Source of the DNA: Pochonia chlamydosporia 170 | Taxonomy: Eukaryota > Ascomycota > Sordariomycetes > Hypocreales > Clavicipitaceae | Assembly (NCBI RefSeq): GCF_001653235.2 | Contig: NW_019154058.1 | Span: 1 to 64,000, forward strand | Reading direction: 5' to 3' | Length of the DNA stretch: 64,000 nucleotides | The notes under the pieces: generated by a model | What the model saw: the letters and a program-made list of their open reading frames with translations, nothing else | What the model was told of the DNA's origin: nothing | Databases searched by the model: none | Made by a program: the position numbers and the translations under genes | Shown: piece by piece, positions 1 through 9,219 of the stretch | How the letters are laid out: the number at the start of each line of letters is the position of its first letter | Numbering within the stretch: position 1 is the stretch's first letter

Positions 1-94
1 GACCTACGTGAGGATCGAACTGTGATCAAGCTAACGTCGCCGTGGCCTACGTAGTTTCTTAATTCAGTTAGCCTGTCGTCCTTGCACGCTTATT

Positions 95-1990
95 TGTTTC
101 CCGAGGCGTCCTCTTGTTTTGTTGGGCTTTTTCCTGGATTTCATTTTGTCGTGTTGGTCTGACGTTGGTTGTTTGGTGTGGGTGCGTGGTTTGGCGAGCT
201 TTCGTGTTGTTAAAGAAGAAAAAATGGTCTGGGGGTTTGTGGTTTGTCTGTGGGATTGTGCTGTCGGTTTTGTCTTGGGTGCTTGTGTTTGTTCTGTGGT
301 TCTGGGCCTTGTGGTTGGGGGTTTTTGGATTGGGTGTTTGGGCGGGGATGTTTGGCTGTGGTGGTCTTTGATGTGTGTTTGGTCTGGGTTGGTAATTCTT
401 GGTTTGTGTGGTTTCGGCTCAGCTTGTTCTGTTGATCGTTTTGTGGGTTTTATATTGTCTTTGTTTTGTCGTTGCCGTTTTAAGGCGGGGTTGTTTTTTG
501 GTCGTTTTCGGTTTTGCGGGTGTGCTTGCTCAATGTTGTGTTTTGTGTTTTCTTCTGTTGGTTTCCGGGTGGCTCGTCTTTTGGTGGTGTGTGTGTCCCC
601 GTTTCGTTTGCGTGCGGAGGGTTGGGTGGGTTGCTGGTTTGCGGGCGTGGTGTGGAGATGTGCCCGTAGAGTTTGGGCGGTTTTGCGCGTTGTGCGTTTC
701 TGTCGCTTTTGTTTGTGTGTGTTCTTGGGCTGTGTCTTGCGTCGTGTTCGGGTCTGGTGCCGGTTTGTTGTGTGTGGTTGTGGTGGTCGTTTGTTTCGGT
801 GTGTTGTTCGTGTGGGGGGGGTCCTGCGGTGGGGTGCGGGGGGGACGGTTTTGGGTGGGTGGGGTTGTATTTCGTTGCTCGTGTGTGCTTCGGGGTGGGT
901 GGCTGTTGGGTGGGGGTTCGGTCTTCTTGAGTGGTTTTGTGCGGGGCGCAGTTGGTGTTGGGTTTGTTTGATTGTTTTTGGGTGCGTGCGTCCTTGTTGG
1001 TGTGGGTGGTTTGGTTTCGTGGTTTTTGCTTCTTGCTTTGTGTTCGTTGGTGGTGCTGTGGTTTTTGGCTGATTTGTGATTATTTGGTTCATTGTGTGGT
1101 GGGCGTGTTTGTCTTGCGCGTCGTTCGGTTTGTGGGTTCCTTTTCTAGGTGGGTGCGTTCGTGATTCGCTGTTGCCCGATGTGGTGTGGCTTTTGTGGGG
1201 TGTATCGGCCGGGTGTTGTTTGGTGCGGGTTTGTGTTGGCGTGCGGTTTGATGCCGGCGTTGTGTTGTTGGGTGGGGGGTTTTTTTTTTTACTGTTCGTC
1301 GGCGGGCGTGGGTGTTGGTTATGGTTGTTGGTTATGTGGGGCGTGTTATTCTTTGCTGGGATGTGGGTTCTGTGGCGTCGTTTGTGTTTTTTCTGTTCAT
1401 TTGTTGTTGTTCTCTGTTGTGGTCGTTTGGGGCTTTGTGTGGGGCTGTCGTTGTTGCTTGTGGCGTCGTGGTTGTTTTTGTTTGTTCGTGCGCCTGGCCT
1501 TGCGTTGGTGTGATGGTGTGTGTGGTCTTTTGGTATTTGTTTTTGGTTGCATGGGTCGGTGGGGTCGGGCGGGGGTTGGCGGTGTTGTGCTGTTTGCTGT
1601 GTGGGGGGCGTTGTGGGGTTTGCGTCGCGGCTAATAGAGCTAGGCGCGTCTGGTTTCGGAGTCGCCCGTAATGTATCACATAGTCCAGCAGTTCTCGAAC
1701 TAGGGCGGGTGGCGGTGGGGGGGGTGTGTGTCGCTCGGATCCGGTTGTCTTAATAGTAGGCAGGTAGTACTAGGCAAGACTGTGCGACCTTGGTCAGTAG
1801 GCTTGTAGGTTGATCTTGGGGTGTCGCTGTCGTGTTTGGGTGTTGGGGCCTATGGTGTGCGGGTCGGGTGACTGCGGGGGGTTTTTGTATTGGGTGGTTT
1901 TGTGATGGCATCCTGTTGGGCTTTGTTGGGTTTGCGGTTGTATGTGCGGGCCCCAATTCGGCGTGTGTCAGTATAGCAGTAGCTTGCTTT
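95..1990. other. Strand-skewed G/T-rich tract
   Basis: The + strand is overwhelmingly G and T. For example, 841-900 has 2 A and 6 C in 60 bases, and 1441-1500 has no A at all. GC content stays high, so this is not AT-rich decay. The skew creates long stop-free frames on both strands whose translations are low-complexity (Cys/Val/Gly/Phe/Trp on +, Pro/Thr/Gln/Lys/Arg on -). I treat these as composition artefacts, not genes. Normal composition interrupts the tract at about 1630-1690 and 1745-1800. Confidence 0.75.
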
Positions 1991-2091
1991 TTGGCAGTCA
2001 TGGGCCAAAAAACAGTCCGTTCAATTTCTGTCTGTATGTGTGTGTCCTCGCCTTCGGATTGCCTATTCCTCCAGACTTTTAATACTCAGTA

Positions 2092-2166
2092 AACTTCCTT
2101 TCGTCCGAGCCTTTTACCCCTCATATTTGCTTTTTCCGGCTATGCTTTCCTTAATGATAACCGAAG
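2092..2166 (-). repeat. LTR-like dispersed repeat fragment
   Basis: The reverse complement matches parts of 41230-41310 and of 56806-56870. Shared blocks include ATAGCCGGAAAAAGCAA and TTCGGACGAAAGGAAG-like sequence, plus a CTTCGGTTATCAT block. It is a short piece of the retrotransposon LTR family described at 41174. Confidence 0.6.
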
Positions 2167-2300
2167 TGGTGGTGCTGGCAACTCCCTTCTAACATCCAAC
2201 TTCAGTGTAGATTCCGTGGCCCTGCTGGCCTCGGCCATAAGTTGTCAGTATAGCGGTTCCCGGCAGCCTCTGCCTTCCCCAACTATCCAACATAGCGATG

Positions 2301-2529
2301 CCTACCGTGACCTCCACGGTAGGGTTTTACTCAAGCTAGGCCATCCTGGCCTTCGCTCATAGATATGCCTGGGTTCCAAGTTCTTCCGCGAACATTCCCA
2401 CCAGGTCTTTCGATTTAGAGTAGCCCAAGGTGCTCTAGAGAGGTGCGCGTCCACTGAGGCCTAGCTGCTTCAGTGGATTTGCCCGACAATTCCTTCGGGA
2501 ATTAACGTTACGACGCCGCTCGTAACGTT
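2301..2529. other. Cluster of strong hairpins (candidate structured RNA)
   Basis: Four perfect stem-loops lie close together. They are: 2301-2323 (9-bp stem, 5-nt loop); 2451-2476 (7-bp stem CCACTGA/TCAGTGG); 2488-2503 (6-bp stem closed by a canonical C(TTCG)G tetraloop); and 2504-2529 (10-bp stem AACGTTACGA, 6-nt loop). I recognise no RNA family. The small open frames here look like shadows. A structured transcript is inference. Confidence 0.35.
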
Positions 2530-3490
2530 GTTTAGCATGCCCACAACATTCATAAGTTCGAAGTGATCCCAACAAAGCCAACCAACCCAAGTAAGGGGAA
2601 TCAAAAGAGCCAGACAAATAGAAACGGCAATATTGATGTAAACGAAACACCAGATCCCCTGCTGAATCAGGGTAGCCCGCTCCTATGAACAGACGCTAAT
2701 CGCTACTGAAGTTGTGGAATCTAGTGCTTGACCCACCTCCACTTTCCAGGTTGAGCCCCTGATAGCTTTTGCCATGAGCATGGGAAAGGTATTTGCAGGC
2801 AGAAGATGTATGTTCATATGGGAAGTCCCCTTACTACTGGAAACCAGTGTGCGCTTGCCAAGCTGGCGATGGCGGTCACGGACGACAAGACTATTGTCGT
2901 TGGGCTGTCCCTTGTGGCCTACATTGTTAGGCTTTCCATTGCCCGTGGCATGCCCCCACTTATCTGGCTAGCGGAAACGTCGCACGATCTCAAGTGGGTT
3001 GCGGTACAGAATCTGGGCATAGTGCAGCTCAGAGAGTCACCATCGAGTGTACATGCTGGTCGTGACGGAAACAAAGCCATGCCTACAAAGTTCTTATTGG
3101 TGATGATCGAGGTAGCCACGTGGGAGAGTTAGATGAGGAGATAGAAAGTGCTCAAAACGGATCGACACTGCAAGATATGATCAGATAAGGACGACAGAAT
3201 CGGACGTTCTGACCTAATTGCGCACCGTAATTGAAAGATGTAAGATGCTCCCCTAAGTATCATATACGAACCAATCCTGTTGTGCAGAATTGATAATAAA
3301 CATTCGAGCTAGTCTGGATTTAGATTGGATGATTGTTACGTCTTTGGCAAGTGGAATAGCATGACCAACTTCGGATATCATCCGGCAGTGGTTGCTCAAA
3401 AGCGGCCATTTTAAATGGGCCTTTGTAGGTCAGCAGCGCCAATTCAGTGAAAACCCTTCGGTCTCATTTCGGTTCAAGCTCGGTCCACGG
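2530..3490. other. No recognisable gene
   Basis: Short open frames on both strands, none resembling a known family and none with convincing codon structure. I see no repeat or RNA gene here. Confidence 0.4.
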
Positions 3491-3495
3491 GCTGG

Positions 3496-3867
3496 TTAGG
3501 TGTAGAAGACTGACCCTTCTACCTGCTCCACAACTCGGATGCCATGAAAGTCCCGTAGGTGCTTGCGGGCTCGGCTTAGGTTGGTTGTTACCGAGTTCGG
3601 CTTTTTTGCGGAGTCGCAGTGCTTGCAGTACCAAATTTCGTGGTATGAGTTATCTCGAGCCTTCTCTCCTCTCTCTTCGTCAGGGTCACGCGCCTCGTTC
3701 CAAGTCCTTTTGTTTGTACGGCCCTTAACTTTAGCGCGCTTGCCGGCCCGATCAGAGGGAGACCGATCCAATGTGCGCTTCAAGGGAACAGGTGAGTCAG
3801 GTGAAGCAGGTGCCAAGAGTTTATCAGAAGGCTCTGATAGCAAGGGCGCGGGCGAAGCTGATGACAT
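3496..3867 (-). pseudogene. hAT transposase N-terminal fragment (BED finger)
   Basis: This 123-codon stretch begins at an internal Met. It has a Pro/Ser-rich leader, a basic KR-rich segment, then a BED-type zinc finger (EIWYCKHC followed by a RKHLRDFH block, about residues 80-112). BED fingers bind transposon ends in hAT transposases. Everything after the finger (catalytic core, dimerisation domain) is absent, so this is the 5' stump of a hAT gene. The GAAAC-motif array just upstream on the same strand (3958-4080) fits the element's own end. The ATG at 3867 is chosen because frames further upstream run through that terminal array. Confidence 0.6.
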
Positions 3868-3957
3868 AATTGTAGTTAGCAAGTTTTCAACTGCGCTGAA
3901 GGCATTTGGTTTGCGAAATTTCTTGGTTAAGTACTTAGGATATTTGAGACGCATCAG

Positions 3958-4080
3958 CGATATATGAAACCATATGAAACCGACTGAAACATATGAAACT
4001 CGGAGTGTTACAGTTTCATATGAACCCGGGTCCAGGGGCTGTTTCAGTTTCATATGAAACTGTATGAAACTACACGCGTG
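3958..4080 (-). repeat. hAT subterminal array, GTTTCATATGAAAC type
   Basis: GAAAC/GTTTC motifs occur about ten times, often as the palindrome GTTTCATATGAAAC. The same motif class occurs at the hAT ends at 20605-20720 and 61560-61690. Such iterated motifs are typical transposase-binding sites inside hAT ends. Confidence 0.6.
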
Positions 4081-4194
4081 GCTATCCAGCACTTTGAAGG
4101 GCTTCAGCGTAGTGTACACGAGCTAGCTTAGATTTGCAAATTGCAGTCTTGCGCTTAACCTCGAACCACCCGCTTGCGGCCCGTCAGGCTTTCT

Positions 4195-4290
4195 ATCCAT
4201 ATTCCATATTCCATATGGAAGGTTTTTCGTATGGATTACGGTACCTTGGTCCATATGGAACTTATTCCATATGTATGGAAATACAAGAAA
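4195..4290. repeat. CCATATGGAA-type iterated motif
   Basis: Clustered ATTCCATAT / CCATATGGAA / GTATGGA motifs lie in a 100-bp stretch, some palindromic. It resembles a hAT subterminal region, but no transposase of its own is nearby. A single related motif recurs at about 4590-4605. Confidence 0.4.
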
Positions 4291-4542
4291 TGACGTCATA
4301 CCCACCTCAGCATGTCTCCGTACGCGGGGCGGAGCCAACCAAATTGTCAAATACACGTACCCTACACAGAAACACCATCGAGGTGGCTTCACGCTTCCTG
4401 CGTGTTCGTCACAGTATTATGAATTAAATGTGATTGATGTGTTTTGAGGAACGGCCCGGCTTTTGTGCAGGCGTTGATTATGCCGCAGCTGTCTGGGACA
4501 CCAGAGCCGCCTGACTTTGCCCAGTGTCAATGTATTGCGACG

Positions 4543-5082
4543 CTACTTTGGGGCTGCCAGGGAAAAATGCTCCGCCCGAATCCGATGTATTTCCATACGT
4601 ATGGATAGAAAGCCTGCGTCCCGTGACAGGAAAAATCTTTGACAGTGTACGTTATCTCTCCAAGGTAGTTCGGGTGGCAGCCCTGACGTGCCTATCGTCG
4701 CATCTTTCCGGTCAAGACGTGGGCGCCCACGGCCTTGCGTGTTTTGCCAATTATGGCAATCTCGACAATGTTGTTTCATCTTCTTCTCGTGTCTTAAAAC
4801 ATACGGACACCTTCGGCATTTGAGTCCGTCTGTCTGTAGCGGCGATAAGTGGGGGATTGGATTCGTGTTAGGAGGCGGAAATTGAAATTCAAAGAGGTCA
4901 GCTTGATTGCGGCGGATATTAGGCAGATGTGCAACAGCCTCTGTAATCGCTCGCCTCGTCGTGCATGGTAGATCATGGTGTTTCGATAAGAGATGAGTGG
5001 ATACCTCCTCTGACACGCACGCAAACTCGCATTTCTGGCATACTACGACCCGATACCTCTCAAGATAAACGAATGGATCCAT
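4543..5082 (-). pseudogene. OrsD/DUF3505-like C2H2 protein, N-terminal fragment
   Basis: The 179-residue frame begins MDPFVYLERYRVVVCQKC. It contains two Cys/His groups: CQKCEFACVSEEVSTHL...KHH near residues 15-36, and CRRCPYVL...HCRDCH near 88-110. It then has a GRGRPR hook and a PWRDNV.CQRFF stretch. This order matches the N-terminal region of fungal OrsD-type (PF12013) proteins, which are common in accessory and subtelomeric regions and some of which adjoin RecQ-like helicases. Their biochemical role is unknown. Full-length members are several hundred residues longer, so this copy is truncated just after the CQRFF block. Family assignment is from memory of the motif pattern. Confidence 0.55.
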
Positions 5083-5483
5083 ATTTACGATGCGTATGCG
5101 TATGTTTAAGTGTGTCTTGGCCGGTCAAACAAACGACTGGCCCCTTTACGCGGTAGCGCGTCACTGGCAATTCAAGACGCGCTGTGTAAGATGATTGGTC
5201 CTGGAGGTATCCACCTAAATTGAACTCTACCCTTGCTGTAAAATGAACTCGATCCCTGGTATTTTGGGGAGAATAAAAGAACTCTACTCAAGTTCCTTTA
5301 GCATTGGTTTAGTAGTAGGGTTGAACCTGTTCTCAGATGACGTTTTTGACTAGATATTTCAGGGTATCAGCTGCCGAATTTTGCTCCTTACAGCACCCCT
5401 AGTTCGGCATCCTAAACCCCGCACTGGAATCGGCCACTAAAAGCTCCTCCCCCAACTTCTGAATGTGCCCAATTTTACGTTAA

Positions 5484-7618
5484 GGGATTTTCGGGTGATG
5501 CGCCGGATCCGGTGATCTGCCGGATTTACACGCAAATGCATTCCTGATGTAAACTAACAACAACTCCACAATCTCATTACTAAATTATCCAAAAAGTTGA
5601 CATCTAACGAAAATATACCAGAAAATGCTGTAATTCTAATTAACAGCTATGAAGCCTTCATGATCGCTTGCAATTTCGCTGTGGCCACCCGGGGTTCCAA
5701 AATGCGACCATTATTCCTTGCTCAACTTCAACAACCATATAACGTCATGTCGGAAGGAACGTGTATATTGGACTGGTCCTTTGTGTCTATTCTATGATAT
5801 TATTTAGCTTGTTTTGTGCCTGCGACGCTACAGGCGCCTATACTATAAGCGGAGAGGCGACGATTGTTTCGTCTTGAACGGTCCTACACTTCTCGGAGGT
5901 GTCAGAAGCCACCCGTCATTTGCGCATCATTTCCTGTACCATATCCTGATTATGGATTTATAGTTCTTATTATGTCTACTAATATGTCTTCCATTTCTAA
6001 TACTTATCTTCCGTTATCCGCCGCATTCTCTCCGATTTCGCCTCCACTCGCCTCCTCCTCTCAACAGCAAGAACTTTTTGCATTCGCAACGTCTTTTTGT
6101 CTTCTAACACTATGTATTTCATTCTACAGCGCCTGTTTATTGACTTGGTCGTCCATCACCGCTTTTCTTCAAACGGAGTTGAGCGGCCTACGCAGAGCTG
6201 CACCAGTGTGCCAAAGCTGATCTCTTTGGGCAGAGAGATGATCTTTCCGAAAATTTCAGCGCTTTCTGCTCTGATTGCCGAGACTAAATATCTTATAGTG
6301 CCTTCGAGTCGCATCTCAGAGCAGTTTGACTTTAATTGGGAGGCTTTTAGGGGCACACCTACCCATTTCTGCCCTCTCTCCTCAGGTGATTTCCACCCAC
6401 TCCCAACGTTTCTAGAGAGAAGGAAACTTCAAAAGCGCTGCTAAATGAGTTCAGAAATCTTATTTAAGAATGCTAATAAGGCGTTGGTTGTTGCTATCCA
6501 CCGTATGGATTGATTTGCATATGAGATGAAACGGCAGAACAGGGGAAAAGGCCCAAGAGCCGCAACCGATTTTGGAAATGAGGAAACCCTGCAGTTACAA
6601 TATGGTGCTTGTCATATCACTATAGGAAGTTGATATTAACATAAAGACTTGAAATTTCTAATGGGAAGGAGAAAACCGCGACTTTTTCGACCTCTTGAGG
6701 TGACAATAGGTCAGCCAACAAGGCACCACCCGTCTTTAAGCCTATGCTCTGCCCGCTCCATTTATGATGTCAAAGATCGGTCTGATTGCTTCTGTAGGTT
6801 GAATTATATGAGCCAGTTACCTTAGACCCGAGCTGGTTTGTCTTCGCATGTGAGGAATGGGGCGGGGAGGTCATGTCCTAACAGAGTAAGGCAGGATTTT
6901 AACCCAGGATTGCCTACCGTCTTGCGATGCGATAGGCAACTTGTCTTGCTCTTTGAGTTTAAGGATAAAAGCCCCTTTGAATCCATCGATGACGCCCGGG
7001 AGAAAGCCTTTTTCATCCGTGTTATATGTGTTGCCAAGGGGCGATGTCGTATTCCTCGAATTTTTTGCAGATCCTTCACCATCAGCAACGAAACTGAGAG
7101 ACTGTGACCAAAACTACCAGATTAAGATATGCGCTATGCCTAGATGCATCATCTGATCTCTTTCCCTCCATGTCAAACTCATTAAACTAGCCGCAACCAA
7201 GGTTCTTGCCATGGCGTTTGATGAACCTCTCCGACCAGCCCCTTCTGACCTCCATTTTCGCTATATTCTGGACGGAATTATGGGCCATAGTCAGGGTCAG
7301 TGGAATGGCACGTGACGAAAACTTATGCCTATAAGCAATAAGTTCTCGTTCTTGTTATTTTGACAGCTGTGATTTATACAAAGAGATAGCATCACGTCTT
7401 GACCACTCTTTGCTTTGATGTCGACATCGCAATGTAGCTCCGTCGCAATTACAGCGCAATGCTCTCTTAGCATAATTAATCGGCTCTGATAACTTCAGAA
7501 AATCTAGCGGCTCGTCAATGGTAGCTATGGTTGTTGAGTTATTCGACGTTGAAGTTGAGTGAATGAAGCGGTGTAAATCCGGCAGATCACCGGATCCGGC
7601 GCATCACCCGAAAATCCC
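5484..7618. mobile_element. TTAA-flanked element with perfect 48-bp TIRs
   Basis: 5484-5531 and 7571-7618 are perfect inverted repeats of 48 bp, beginning GGGATTTTCGGGTGATG and containing the palindrome CCGGATCCGG. Each end is directly bordered by TTAA (5480-5483 and 7619-7622), the target duplication expected of piggyBac-type transposition. The 2,135-bp body has no recognisable transposase. Short open frames (5597-5797, 5864-6220, 6838-7107) match nothing I know. It is therefore a non-autonomous element, or one carrying unrecognised cargo. Two identical TIRs argue for recent mobility. Confidence 0.75.
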
Positions 7619-7622
7619 TTAA

Positions 7623-9110
7623 GAAATCAAACTCCAAAACTTTGCTCTAAACATCTCACAAACCCGCCGCCAGATCAACCTTTCGTTCCTCAAGGGCTCC
7701 TTTGAAAAATCGCTTCCGATTTTGTCACCTGTTAAAAGCCCTTTCGTTCCTCAAGGCTGACACATGCCAACAGTCCTGCCAGAAAGCTGCGAGGTCGATG
7801 CGACGGAATTTCTACCGCCAAGTCCCCACGAGTACTCGTTTCGGTCCTTTTCTGGCTGATATATGACTGGGTGGTGACGCTGGGGGTGGGCGACGAGTCT
7901 CCGACGCGGTTGTGCAAGTGGCTCCAACGCCACAAATCGTACGACAAATGAAACTTGAGTGTCGCGTTTATAAAAACGAGCGCTTCAGATTTGAACCGTC
8001 AGTCCTTCCCTTCATTCCTCAAAACTGTCCGGTACCTCACCATGCACGAGAGAAGGACAGCTGGCAGGAGAGTGGGCCAGCGCAGAGTAGCTGCTGTTGA
8101 ATGCGAGCGTGCTTATGGTTGTAACCCCAGGCCGCTCCGTAAGGGATGGTAATTGTGAGATTGGTTGTAGCTTTCCACCGTTGCCCCACTTGTGCCCCAG
8201 GCTCAATTGTACCCCCCATTCCCAACTGCTGGACTGCCGAGGCCAATAATGGAATCACACGGTGGACTCCGGGGGGACCCTTCGTGGCTTGAGCTCAATC
8301 CGGTTTCATCTGGACGGTTCTGGATATAATGGAGTGCAGTTCATGTTGGATACGCCTTGACAGGGATTGCGATGATTGGTGGCGGCGTATTTCCCTGCCA
8401 AGCCGCCGCGGTAGTGTGTTCCTGAGCAATGTGGTTGGCCACACGACACGTGCCCATAGCCGCAGTGTCACACAAACAACCAGTCCCACGCTCCATACCA
8501 CGCTCGGTCAGGTCCTCACGGAACACAGACGCTATAATGCGTGGTGTTTGGACCTACGTCGAGATCAAGGCTCACACACGCCGTCTCAGGCGCCGCCAGC
8601 AGCTTCGTTTCCAAGAACTGCACCACAAAAGCAGGTCTTTCCCTTGCAAGGGCTCCGAACTACCGTACCTCTGACTCGTACTCTTCAGGATAATTCCCAT
8701 AGATCTGTATGATGCCAATTATGTTACCTGTGGAGCTAATTATCTCACGTACGTTGTTCCACGGTGAACTATGATAGTGGTGGCGGACCTTCTCTGGCCC
8801 TGACGGTTCCAATCGGCATCGTCGCTTTATGGTCGATCACGAGCGCATACGTTCCAATCACCGTTGGGTCTCTCGGTCCCTGCAATGGTATCTTTCTTAA
8901 GTGGCGTCCGATGCTCAATAGTCCCAGTTGAATGGCTGGCTGCGCCTCAGCTCAGAACGAAGCTATTCCCTTTGGGCTTTCCGCGCAAGTATTTCGCCTG
9001 TTGTGCATGGAGACGGCCCGAATAAGACCAAGGGAGTATCGGTCGATGATACGGATGCGGAGTGCTAGTCTGGTTCAATAATTCCATCGACCTGAGGGCA
9101 GTGGAAGTGT
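7623..9110. other. No recognisable gene; short direct repeat
   Basis: CCTTTCGTTCCTCAAGG occurs at about 7679 and again at about 7740. Open frames between 7730 and 8720 overlap on both strands without family resemblance. The last few hundred bases are presumably the promoter of the glucosidase gene. Confidence 0.4.
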
Positions 9111-9115
9111 CCAGG

Positions 9116-9122
9116 TATAAAG
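9116..9122 (+). promoter_or_regulatory. TATA box of GH3 gene
   Basis: TATAAAG lies about 100 bp upstream of the chosen ATG at 9220, in a position consistent with a fungal core promoter. Confidence 0.4.
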
Positions 9123-9219
9123 ATGAGGAATGTCGCTGTAAAGTCAGTTAAGTTTCGACAGAATTTCAACCAGATACCGCGCACTATACCCCGGCCACGC
9201 TCGCCACCGTGAAGTTCAA

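Noticed and set aside
64..1680. Long open frames on both strands in the G/T tract (up to 342 codons)
   Set aside because: They follow from the near absence of A on + (no stop codons possible without A on +, few on -). Translations are low-complexity and overlap in several frames at once.
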